Origin: Ophiostoma sp. CBS 140.51
Lineage: Eukaryota > Ascomycota > Sordariomycetes > Ophiostomatales > Ophiostomataceae
DNA length: 64,000 bases
Direction: 5' to 3'
NCBI GenBank assembly: GCA_029298735.1
Contig: JANSLP010000152.1
Span: forward strand, 1 to 64,000
Shown here: in pieces, positions 11,297 to 21,007 of the stretch
How positions within the stretch are numbered: position 1 is the first letter of the stretch
Layout: each line of letters begins with the position of its first letter
Translations under genes and position numbers: made by a program
Notes under the pieces: model-generated
Told to the model about the DNA's origin: nothing
What the model saw: only the letters and a program-made list of their open reading frames with translations
Databases searched by the model: none

Positions 11297-12614
11297 TTAG
11301 GCTTTGTATACACCGGTGATTGTTTTGATCTTGTCTATACGGGAACCGATGCGGCCGCCCAGCTTGGCCAGGTCCTCGTTGCGTACCTGGCGGTAAAAGT
11401 TGGACTGCAGACATGTTAGGGGCTTCTCCAATCCAAAAGACCAAAAGATTCAAGAAAATCGAAAGATCATCACCGACGAATACATACTCACCGTCTCTAG
11501 ATACCACTTCTGGCCACCGCCGCTGTCAATGTAGACATCTGACGAGACGATGCCCGTGGTGCCGTCTTTGCCCACGAACTTGCTCGAGGCCCGAATTGTC
11601 GGCCGACTGTTGGGATTTCCCACCAGCTGCGTCTGGTAGTACCCAGTAATGGTCGAACTGACAAGGTATGTGCCCGCCGGAAAATACACGAGGGCGGGCT
11701 GCGTCGTGCTCGACAGACAGTCGGCACCACACCGCTTGCCGTCTATAATGGCCTTGTTGGTGGCCGCCGTGTCGTCCGTGATGCCATCGCCCTTGGCTCC
11801 ATAGTCCTTGACGTTGCGGAAGAGCTTGTAGTGGGCTGCATCGGGGGCAAACGGCGCGTGGCCGTGCTCGGCAGCGGCCATCTGTTCGAGCCAGTAGCTG
11901 GTTGAGGCAGTGTCACTGTTGCCGCCATTGGCGCCATCGCCAGAGTCGGTGAAATTCAAACTTCTGCCAAAAGGGTGGTGGGTCTGTCGTGTCCTTTTTC
12001 TCTCAAACTCTCTCTTCTTTAACTTTTCCTTAACTTCTGCCTCGCGCTTCCCCCGAGCTTGCTGGATGGGCGAGTCCGGCGCATCAAACTTGTACGTGCG
12101 GTACAGAGTTCCGTTGCGTGCGCGTTCAGCCGCCTCAAACTCGGCCAACAGAGCGGCCGCAGAAGCTATTGCAGCAAATGCGTCATTTGTTTCTGTAGCA
12201 TCCGTCGACCGACAGCCTTTGGCCCTGGCAGTGACTTCAGTTGCATCTGCATGCCGCGACTTGTACGTATTGCGTCGCGGACTCACGACATATGGTTGGT
12301 ACGTCGTGGCCCAGTGCTGCAGCCCAGTGCTGCATAGCCGTGGCAACCAGCCGCTGTGCCTCGTTCACGGCCGACTGTGCAATGTTGTTGTGCTTGTTGA
12401 TGGCGGCCGTCAGGTTGGACTGTGTGGACTGAGCTTGCGCTGTCTCTGCCAAGCGGGCTGCATACTCCACGCGCCGTGACCGCGCGGCTTCCGTGATGGC
12501 ATTGATCTCGGCATGCTGCTCGGCGGAACCGATGTATGACTTGCCCTAGAAGAGCTGTGCACCAGCTGCGGTATGAATATACCAAGTGAAGAAGCACACC
12601 AGTTGGACAATCAT
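11297..12614 (-). pseudogene. Truncated GH55 exo-beta-1,3-glucanase remnant
   Basis: Three exons fit: 12614-12287, 12246-11492 and 11404-11297, with introns of 40 and 87 nt (both GTGAGT donors, CAG acceptors). The predicted N-terminus MIVQLVCFFTWYIHTAAGAQLF looks like a signal peptide but is followed at once by an in-frame TAG (12548-12546). An Ala/Gln-rich helical region follows, then the hallmark of the GH55 / pectate-lyase-3 fold: NVKDYGAKGDGITDDTAAT, YFPAGTYLVSSTI, and SNFYRQVRN after intron 2. Family members continue for several hundred residues past that point. Here the frame changes to unrelated sequence and stops about 26 residues later. The gene therefore lacks the second beta-helix repeat and the catalytic residues. 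A GTGTGC-TAG splice could remove the stop but would delete the signal peptide. Confidence 0.7.
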
Positions 12615-12744
12615 CTGCGTACTCGCACAGCTGACTCTTAATCTTTGATAGTAGTTGTCTAGATTTGGATCCGTCCTTCCGCAGCCCGCCGCTGCCGCTC
12701 TTCCAACAGACACACCTCAAGCACGACAAAGCAGCTCACACCCG

Positions 12745-13680
12745 TCACTGCATATGCCACGTGGGTCTGTACCGTGCCGTACCAGGTAAGAAGGGCTCGA
12801 CAAACCGCGAGGGCGGCCAGAGTTGGTTACGTGGCACCCATGCGATGGCATCCCAGTTCCGGGCCGCCTGGAGGCCAGCCAAGACTACAAACATGGCGCC
12901 CTGTAGGCCGAGGGATACTAGACTTAGGCTGCCGTGATCGCCGCTTGCCTTGACGGCGTGGATCTGGTTCACGGCGGGCAAGAACAAAACGCTGTGTTGG
13001 AAATGAACAGAAGCGTCATCCAGATACTTAGGCCAATAAGATAAACAGGGGACCAGTAGCTGCCGCTCTGCCACTCGTCCAGGTCAAAGAGTGGGTTCTG
13101 GTTGAGGCCCATGTAGACGAAAGAGATGGACAGGACGACGGAGGCCGTGATGCCAACAGCGATTTGCATCGTCCGGGATGGAGTCGAGGGGGTATTGACG
13201 TAAACAACATCGGTGGATGGAGATACTGATACCGCCTCTCCTTCCTCACCAGTGGCGGCGGCGGAAGCGCCTGCCACCATCGCTCCTCCATTTTCATCAC
13301 TCCGATAGTGAATTTACAGTGCCAGCAGGGTCATGGCAGACAGCCACTGCACAATGGCCTGGAGGATGCCGAGCAGCGACGACAGAGCCTTCCAGCCAGT
13401 GTATGGCCCGCCGTTGACGCAGTTGTACTCGCCATAGAAGACCGGGTGGCAGACACGTAGCGCCAGCGTGAAGACGGAGAAGAGGCTGTGGAAAAGAATG
13501 TAGCGTGATGCTATGCCGTGGGTACCATGTTGAATAATGGCAATGTATTGAGGGACGTATGCGGCAACGATGAAGAAGCAAAAGAGTCTGTTGAAGAGGT
13601 TGATGCGTCAGAAGTAATTGTTAAGCGCCTGTGATTGAAAGGCGGACCATTGTTCTGAAAAGAGCTAGCTCAGCCATCAT
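12745..13680 (-). pseudogene. Degraded PQ-loop repeat membrane protein
   Basis: Fragments in different frames read as one multi-pass protein. The first (about 13590-13315) contains FIVAAYVPQYIAIIQHGTHGIASRYILFHSLFS, split here as VPQYIAIIQHG and GIASRYI, a typical PQ-loop motif. It ends in TAA at 13316. A middle fragment (about 13280-12970) holds two membrane segments, IAVGITASVVLSISFVYMG and VYLIGLSIWMTLLFI. The third (about 13010-12745) carries a second PQ-like loop, LFLPAVNQIHAVKASGDHGSLSL, with PQ changed to PA. No splice sites of normal intron length reconnect these frames, and I cannot find an intact N-terminus. PQ-loop proteins are small transporters of amino acids, cystine or sugars. 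This copy is probably dead. Confidence 0.6.
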
Positions 13681-14312
13681 GCAGAGGAAAGGGGGATGTA
13701 CAAAAGAGGAAGGCTACACCGCGCTGCGTCGCGAGGTACCTGGAGCTCGGCTGCCTAGTACATTGCCAGGCCTCAGCGGCGGTCGAGGCGGCCCCGCGGC
13801 GGGCGAATCAGAAAACGGGCTCGAGGACGGCGGCACAGGCATTCCTGTATCTGCACATGTGCCTCGCATCTTTGGCCGTCCGTGATGGGATTTCGGTATG
13901 GCTGACTTTATAATCTGAAGATAGATGAGTACGGAGATGTTTACCACTTGAAGTCCCTTTTCCCCCAGCTATTCTACAAGCAAATGAAAATATTCAAGTG
14001 CAAAAGAGAAGTGAACGTTAGATTCTGACTGTTATGTTCGAACGTCTCAACCCTGACTGGCACTTTGGCATCAATAGTTCCCAATGAAGCAAGGGGATTG
14101 TCACAGTTTGAGTATTTTGATAAATAACTTGATTTTCATATTCAAAACTAATAAGAAGGAAGCTGACTTATCCCTCGAGTGCAATCTGTTAGCTGACATC
14201 ATCAAAATCACATGGCATACGATCTTGTCTCGTCGATCATAAAAACATAACTTTTGAATTCAAATACGTGGCTGTGTCACAGTCTTGTAACCCACGATAA
14301 TTAAATTGCATA
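13681..14312. other. AT-rich interval, no gene seen
   Basis: Short frames only. From 13960 to 14310 the sequence is clearly AT-rich compared with neighbouring genes, in line with relaxed constraint around the surrounding pseudogenes. Confidence 0.4.
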
Positions 14313-14803
14313 ATGTCTCGTTGGCCTCGATCAACCTCATATGCCTCAAAGTGGCAATTCATGCCAGCCTCACACAAAGAGGAGTTTTGGGATATACTAC
14401 GTGAACGAGATGGTGAACAAGTCAGTGACGAAAGTGTTGTTGCAAGCGAACCCCGCTTTAACATACATCGGTGCTTGGCGCCCCAAAACAAGTCTCGAGA
14501 CCTAGCTTCTCCGGACATGGATGAAACCGATGCAGAGGGAAACACCATGTTCCACCATTCTGCTTTCAGGCCGCTTCATGATGATAATCTTGAAACCCGA
14601 AGAAACGTTCCGCAGCCCTTGATCTCGATGCCGAACAGTCAAACGATAACGGACGCACGCCCCTTCACGTTCTTTGCAGTCATGACTGGTACTGGTGCGT
14701 GTCACCGGAAGGAAGCGGGTATGAAGCAGGGCATATCCAACGCTTCTTGAAGTTTGTCCGCCATTTTCAGGGCCGTGCTACAGGGGGCAATTGCCTATTT
14801 TAG
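14313..14803 (+). pseudogene. Ankyrin-repeat protein remnant
   Basis: An open frame from the ATG at 14313 includes DETDAEGNTMFHHSA, an ankyrin-like step. Near 14610 the signal moves to another frame, which reads LDLDAEQSNDNGRTPLHVLCSHD. The NGRTPLHVLC core is a clear ankyrin repeat start. That frame runs to a TAG at 14801-14803. No GT-AG intron is evident between the two. I read it as a frameshifted fragment of a longer ankyrin-repeat protein; the rest of the gene is not present on either side. Confidence 0.5.
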
Positions 14804-15158
14804 CAGGTTCCTCGAGCTCATGCATGTTGGAAGCAGTAGACAAACCAAGTAATATGAGGCCATGCATGATAATCTACATGCCAGCACATGGCATTGATTG
14901 ATAATGGTTGGTCATCCGCATGCAGAGTGCAAAAAGTAGCCGTGTCTATTATAAAAGCTACCAATTGTTTATGAAATGACAAACAAGATTATCTATCAAG
15001 TTCTAGAATATAATCGAAAAGAAAAAGACAAGTATCGAGAGATACTCCTGAATCCTGTGTGCATCATCTGCCTGGCTGCCCGCTGTGAGAACAGCTCACT
15101 TCATCGGTAAAGCCATCTTCTGAGACTGGCTGTTATGTCAATGTGAAACGACGGTCGC
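14804..15158. other. Interval without a gene
   Basis: AT-rich sequence with no supported frame. It forms the 3' side of the sugar-transporter pseudogene. Confidence 0.4.
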
Positions 15159-16914
15159 CTAAACGTCAATCTTTGTCTCTTGAACAGTCTGCTTCTGGTC
15201 AATGCTCTCGGTGGACTCGATCACAGTCTCAGCATTGAGCACGCGGCGGGCCCGGCCCCAGGCGATGGAGTGGCGGGCAGACACCTTCTCGGCAAAAAGT
15301 TGGTCGACCTCGGCGAAGGAAAGGCCCGTGACATCGGGGAAGCAGAAGAAGGCCCAAACAAAAGCAAGCACGTTGATTCCGCCAAAGATGTAGGTCACGT
15401 TGATGCTCAGGTTGCCGGCAGTGGGATCGATAATGTAAGGCAAGACGAAGCCGATTACCCAGTTAAAGACCCATTAGCTCAGCAACGAAATGTTCATGTG
15501 CTGGTTACGAAGACGCCACGACCAGAGCTCGGTCATGGTGCACCAGCTGACGGGGCCCCAAGTGCCGGCATAAGTGGCAATAAAGAGGACGGAAAAGGCA
15601 ATCAGGGCGTTGCTGGCCACAGAGCTCGCGCCTTTGGTCGAGTGCACAATGCCTGCGAGAAGCATAAAGATAGCCTGCAGCACGGCACTGACCAGCAGCA
15701 GCTTGTGACGGCCAAAGCGGTCCATGGTGTAGAGCGCGGGCAGCGTGAACGTGGACATGACAATGGCCAGGATCAGCGACACCAGGTATGCATCGTTGAC
15801 ACCGGCAGCCTTAAAGAAGGACGTGCCATAAGCCAAGAAGAAGCCAATGCCAACATAGACGCCGAAAATAGACATGACAATACCAATAACCTGCCGGCGG
15901 AGGTTGTTGCCCTTGAAGCACTCGAGATACGACCGCAGGGTGACGGGCTCGTCGAGGGCCAGGGAAGACTCAATGTCGCGCATCTCGGTCACAATCTCGT
16001 CAGCGTTCGCGTACGTGTTCCGCAGCACAGCCAGGGCCTTGCTGGCCTCTTGCGGCTTGCCCTGCTTAACAAGCATGACGGGCGACTCGGGCGCCAGCGT
16101 AGCGGCCATGAGGAGGAACACCACGTGCAGGCACTGGAAGCCGATAGTGACGCCTAGAGGAAGGGGGTTAGCACAAAATTTATTTTGTGGAACGGCACGC
16201 TTGTTAGTTTCATGTAAACTTACGCCACGACGGAGGGCCCGTTGCAAAGGATGTGCCGTAGTTGATAATGTTGGCCGTCACGTTGCCGAACGTGGCCACC
16301 TGTTCCCAGCTGGCAATCATGCGGCCGCGGATGGCCGGCCGGACGCTTTCGGTCAGGTAGGCTGGGACATAGACGGAAATGACGCCGAGCGTGTAGCCCT
16401 CGAGAATCCGGCCGACAATGAACACAGCCGGACCACCGACGCTGATCATCTGAAGAATGATACCGACGGCCATGAACGCTGCAGCAATGGTGAACACGCC
16501 GCGGTAGCCAAAGCGGAGGGGCATGTAGGCCTTGGCAGACGCGCCAAAGAGCGTGCCAATCATCATCATGGACGTAAAGAGGGAACGAATCGCAGGTGTC
16601 AGGTACCAGCCATCGGCCGCATCATAGATGCCATAGCGCTCGATGAAATCAGGCGAGGAAAGAACGCCATTGAGATATGTGGACTCATAGCCAATAAGTG
16701 AGCCTGAGAGAAGAATTGTCAAAAAATAATACGCGAGTATTCACTTGTCTTCGATGTAGATGTGTATGTGCACGTGCGTCCGTGTTCTTGTTCATTTTTC
16801 TGTTTGTGAAAATAACTTACCACAGCCCAAGAGGGACAGATAAATGATAAACTGGCGGAAAGAAGGCATGGCTGTTCTGTCGTATTTGCGTAAAATGGCG
16901 GATGTGATAGACAT
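15159..16914 (-). pseudogene. Sugar-porter MFS transporter with internal stop
   Basis: Exons 16914-16821, 16703-16224 and 16153-15159 join cleanly (introns of 117 and 70 nt, both GTAAGT donors, CAG and TAG acceptors) into 522 codons. The N-terminus RKYDRTAMPSFRQFIIYLSLLGC leads into SLIGYESTYLNGV. Sugar-porter marks include GRILEGYTLGV, VPAYLTESVRPAIRGRM, PESPVMLV, MDRFGRHKLLL and the C-terminal PDVTGLSFAEVDQLF. This is a hexose/disaccharide:proton symporter type with 12 membrane segments. Codon 418 is TAA (15476-15474), between NISLLS and WVFNWVIGFVLPYI, the segment just before the tenth helix. Everything after it still aligns with the family, so the stop looks recent. A CAA to TAA change would explain it. 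It is either a young pseudogene or a truncated, probably inactive transporter. A dyad half-matching the cluster motif lies 520 bases upstream. Confidence 0.8.
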
Positions 16915-17782
16915 GTCGAGCTGCAGATGTTAAGCGCAATGGATGAGCGATTGATGCTATGAAGCAGCTGCTGCGTGAGGCGGTATATTTTTCGGAATCG
17001 ACATGATCATCAACAACGATGACGATGCCGCCTATATATGGTATTGTACGATGCCATGTTGTACTGTTCAAACTCCCACGCCGTCACGATATTTTTCTCC
17101 TGTATCTTCACATAATCGTCAGTCACGAAAAAGAAAGATAAAAGATCCCAATTAGGAAATGGCTCCAAACGTTATCGTGGCTGTTATCAGTGCCCAGAAA
17201 GTCTAGACGCTTGTCAGTTTGTTTTAGCGGACTATGTATTCCTTCTCAGAACAAGCTCCACAACTTTTATCTATATCCTGGCGCCTCGTATATGGAGCTA
17301 GGCTAAGGATCTTGACACACGCAAGGCCGTACAGAAGATGCAGTTGTTATCGGCAGTTGGCGTGCCATGTGTGATATGGCATAACCGCAAGGCTGCGTTG
17401 TTTCTGCACTCCCAAAACGAAAAATTCCCAGGGCGGAATATATTTTCAGCTATCTTTTTGTAGAAGAGAGATAGATAGGGTTCTATTTTCAACACTCGAT
17501 TTCACACATAGTCGTCTAACATCTCGCCTCGTGAATCTTTACGAAATGATCAGTGCCAAATAGTCGTATGCCAGGATCCCAAGGACACACATCTTGACAA
17601 CGGTGACAAGTCACATGTTTGGGTTTTGGGTATATGTTCTGTCGAGGATTATTATGCAGCTCGATACTATGATGAATCTATACCTACCGGATGCCATTGT
17701 GTTTGCCTGTTTGAATTATAAACTCATGTATCGCTTTTCTCACTTAAAACAGTCTCCATTCTCACACCCAACAAAACCACCT
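16915..17782. other. Interval between the two transporter genes
   Basis: No gene seen. It contains the promoter of the sugar transporter. It also holds a one-mismatch copy of the cluster dyad (17434-17449) and a direct pair of CGG triplets spaced by 9 bases at 16981-16995. Confidence 0.45.
17434..17449. promoter_or_regulatory. CGG-N10-CCG-like dyad, one mismatch
   Basis: CGGAATATATTTTCAG: the left half and A/T core match the cluster consensus, but the right half is CAG instead of CCG. It sits 520 bases upstream of the sugar-transporter start at 16914. Confidence 0.4.
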
Positions 17783-19400
17783 TCACACAGCAAACTTGCT
17801 GTGCGCCCGCAGAGTTGCACCGTATTTGTACAAAATAATGAGTCCCATGACACCGCCGACACACAGCCCACCCAATAAAGACGAGCCCCGGGCCACACCC
17901 AGCGCATCCGTCAATGGCCGTGACCAGAGCAGTGCGGCGAATGAGTGAGCGCAAGAGTCCGTTGCCAGCAAACACCGAAGCCACGTACTGCGGGTAGCTG
18001 AGAGAAATATAGACAAAGACGCACTGGATAATAACAACCATACCGGCGGATGTGATGCCAGCGCCGATCGTGGGAACAATCCAGTGCACCTCGGACCGAG
18101 CGGTCCAGCCAAAGATAAAGAGACCCGTGGGTACAAGCAGAGAGGCAAACACCGCGGGAAGCAAACGGTCCTCGGGCGGTGTTTGTACCTGTCCCGCTAG
18201 GTCTCGAGGTACCACATAGTAGTAGACATAAGAGCAGTACGGGATACCTGCGAGCACGACACCAACGACAATAGCCAGATAGACTAGCCCGCACTCGCCG
18301 AGATTGAAGCCATAGATGCCCTGATAAACAATGGGGAACATTTCGAAGAACGAGTAGTAGATGCCGTAGACGAAGCCAGTGTATATACTGGTGAACAGAA
18401 TTGACGGGTCCAGGGCGTGCATCTGCCAGGGCACGATCAGCGAGCGCCACAGCAGAAGCTGCACAGACGTCTTATGCTCGAGTTCGGCTTTCGAGTGGTA
18501 GTTGGTGCCCGGGTAGCATTTGCGCAGTCTCTGCGCACGCAGATACAGAATCTTGCGAGGCGACGTCTCCGGTAACAACAGCAAGAAGAGCAACGTTGGG
18601 GCGTTGACAATGACAACTTCCCACAGCGGCCAGCGCCAGCCAAGTACTGGAACGGAAAAACCAGACACGATGGGTGCAATCGAGGCCGCTGCAAAGCCAG
18701 AGCAGGCCCATGTATAGAGAGCAAGTGGCTTGATACTGTCCGAGGCAATATCTGAAAGCGATGCACCACCGGCTGTCATGACGGGCGAGCCAAAGATGCC
18801 CTGGAAGAAGCGCAAGATCATAAAAGAATGAACGCTGGTAGCAGTTGCTGTGGGGATGGAGAGTATGAGGAAAATGAATGTTGCGGTCAGGTACGGTGGT
18901 GTACGGCCAATGCGAGCCATGTCCGTCAATGGCGAGATGAAGAGCGGCCCGACGCCATAGCCGAGAACAAACAGGGATATGCCAAGGCCGGTCACCATGG
19001 GCGTCGTGTGAAAGGCCGTCTCAAACGCCGCCTGGGACGCGGCAAATACCGACGACGAGAGGTAGATGGCCGAGTTGGCATAGTTGATGGTAAAAAAGAT
19101 GCGAAATTTCTGGAAGCCGGACCAGTGAAGCGGGTTGGCCGGGTCTGCGTCTCCGTACCAGTCGACAACGTGAACACTGGGTGGTACTGACTCAATGTCG
19201 GCTTCTTTTGTGTCTTCAGAGCATTCTTTTTCGCTGCCGCTTGATGGTGTGCATATTGGTGGCTGTGATTGCAGTTGCGATGGCGGCGATGACGGTGGTG
19301 GGTAAAATCCGGCTTGCTCTTCGGGGTAGGAGGCCAAGCGGCCACCAGACACCCAGTGGGCAAAGCTGCCCAGGGGCGTGTTGGCAAGGGATTCGAGCAT
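17783..19400 (-). pseudogene. DHA1-type MFS transporter with 4-bp duplication frameshift
   Basis: From the ATG at 19400 the frame encodes a polyamine/drug-type MFS protein. It has a hydrophilic Ser/Pro-rich N-terminus of about 85 residues, then WYGDADPANPLHWSGFQK and helices with motif A-like GPLFISPLTDMARIGRTPPY. LRFFQGIFGSPVMTAGGASLSD and LGWRWPLWE follow. After SYPQYVASVFAGNGLLRS the frame turns into nonsense. The true last part (FAALLWSRPLTDALGVARGSS ... LYKYGATLRAHSKFAV, shown in pieces) is in another frame, ending at 17783. A perfect tandem repeat TGAGTGAG (17942-17949; CTCACTCA on the coding strand) sits exactly at the break. Removing one 4-base copy restores the frame (538 codons). 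Family members export polyamines, toxins or drugs at the plasma membrane. This copy is probably inactive, although the first 11 or so helices are intact. Confidence 0.8.
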
Positions 19401-19929
19401 TTCAAGGCCTGTGTATCTCAGAAGATGATACGAATTATGGCATAGAGAGATAACAAGATGTTAAAACAATGTGCTTTACTTCGTCTTGCTTTTGATTGGG
19501 AATTTCTAGACTTTGGCTTATTTTGGCCTGAAAATTCTGTGCTCCTTCAGCATGCAAAAGCAAGGAAAGTATTATCCGCTTGTCTCGATTTTCGCTATTA
19601 GAGTACCCCAGGGAAGCTTGCATGAATTCGGCGATCGTACCCCACCTGACGGGCCGGATCCATGACCGGGCGCTAAAACGGGACGGAGGATAAACGGGAT
19701 ATACTTTCCGTTATGGACAAATTCACGACTGCCAACTGCACGTAATTCTATGCTTATTCATCGTTCGGCAGATAATGGAAATAATTTTGGGCAGAACACT
19801 ACGAATTTATCTAGTTTGTAAACGGCAGCATATAAATTTCAAAGTCCAACAGTTGGGGACGTTCCTGACACACTATTATTGAGCACAACGTAATCCCAGT
19901 TGTCGCCTCTATTTACATATTTTCTTACA
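19401..19929. other. Divergent promoter of MFS and hydrolase
   Basis: Head-to-head intergenic region without a gene. It holds a full cluster dyad at 19695-19710, about 295 bases from the transporter start and 220 from the hydrolase start, so one site could serve both genes. Confidence 0.5.
19695..19710. promoter_or_regulatory. CGG-N10-CCG dyad in divergent promoter
   Basis: CGGGATATACTTTCCG: inverted CGG triplets separated by ten A/T-rich bases. This is the architecture bound by Zn2Cys6 dimers of the Put3 type. The ATATACTTTCCG half is shared with the site at 23680-23695. Confidence 0.6.
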
Positions 19930-20927
19930 ATGTCCCTTTATACAGACTCCGAAGTTACACAAGCCTATGCGGCAATCTTTGGCAAAAATGCCATCGGTGC
20001 CGCTTTGGATGACCGGGTACCCGAGCCCGGCTCTTCTCGTCCCGTAGCGGCCCGTCGCGCCGGCACGGATGCTTTTTGGGACAATGTCCGTATGGCACAC
20101 ACATTTTTCAACGACATCGACCGTGTCGACTACACAACAACAACTGCAGATGGCCACACGGTGCCTCTCAGGTGGTACGCCAAGCAAGGGGCGCAGATAT
20201 CCCAGGACGAAGCAACGACAACAGCGGCCGTTATTTACGATCTTGGGCTCTGTGGCCAACTATGACTTTCTCGTGGCACTATACGCATCTGAGAGTGGCG
20301 TGCCCTTTCTGGCCGTTGAGTATCGTCTGTGCCCCGAGGTTGTTTACCCGGCACCGATCGAGGACTGCTATGCCGCAGTTAAGTGGCTCCACGAACAGGC
20401 TGCCACTCTCAACGTCGATTCGGCGCGCATTGCTGCCATGGGCGATAGTGCCGGTGGTCTGTACGCTGCATAATACGGCGTTGATGGCACGGGCACGTCC
20501 GGAGGGACCAATGATTGCAAGGCAACTGCTGTTGTGCCCGGTGCTTGACGATCGGACACAGGCACGCGACAACCTGCGTGGGCTGACGTCACTCGGATTT
20601 GCCGACGTTGGCACGGCCTGGTGGGCGTTTCTGGGGAACATGTATGGCAGAAGCAACGTGCCAGAGGAGGCTGCATCAGGCCGGCTCGTCGATGCCACTG
20701 GCCTTCCCGAGCTGTACATGGATGTTGGCGAGCTGGACTTGTTCTGCGTCGAGGACACGGCGTATGCAGTCAAGCATATGCAGGCGGGCATTCGCACAGA
20801 GCTGCATATCCATCCCGGAGTGCCCCATGGCTGGGAAGTAGTGGCACTGCATGCGGCCATATCGAAGAGGGCGTTTGCTGACCGCACACGAGCCATCCAA
20901 GCCATCGGGCAGAAATTGAGCAAGTAA
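19930..20927 (+). pseudogene. Broken alpha/beta hydrolase (HSL-type esterase)
   Basis: Three successive frames encode parts of one hormone-sensitive-lipase-like esterase. The first frame (19930-20263) starts MSLYTDSEVTQAYAAIFGKNA and reaches AAVIYDLG. The second (about 20235-20473) continues SVANYDFLVALYASESGVPFLAVEYRLCPE and includes the nucleophile elbow GDSAGG. The third (about 20480-20927) supplies LMARARPEGP, the acid region MDVGELDLF and the His region HPGVPHGWE. The HGGG oxyanion motif expected between AVIY and GSVANYDF is absent, and the shift after GDSAGG ends in TAA. Neither break has usable intron borders. The family hydrolyses short acyl esters or lactones. Here the gene is dead, although its ends are well preserved. 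Confidence 0.75.
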
Positions 20928-21007
20928 TGATATCAAGACCATGTATTCTTGTAGACAGTAATCTAATCCAATGCAATAAATATCTCGTTTATCAATATAT
21001 ACTGGCC

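Noticed and set aside
16981..16995. CGG-N9-CGG direct pair upstream of the sugar transporter
   Set aside because: Direct orientation, different spacing and no AATATA core, so not counted with the dyads.
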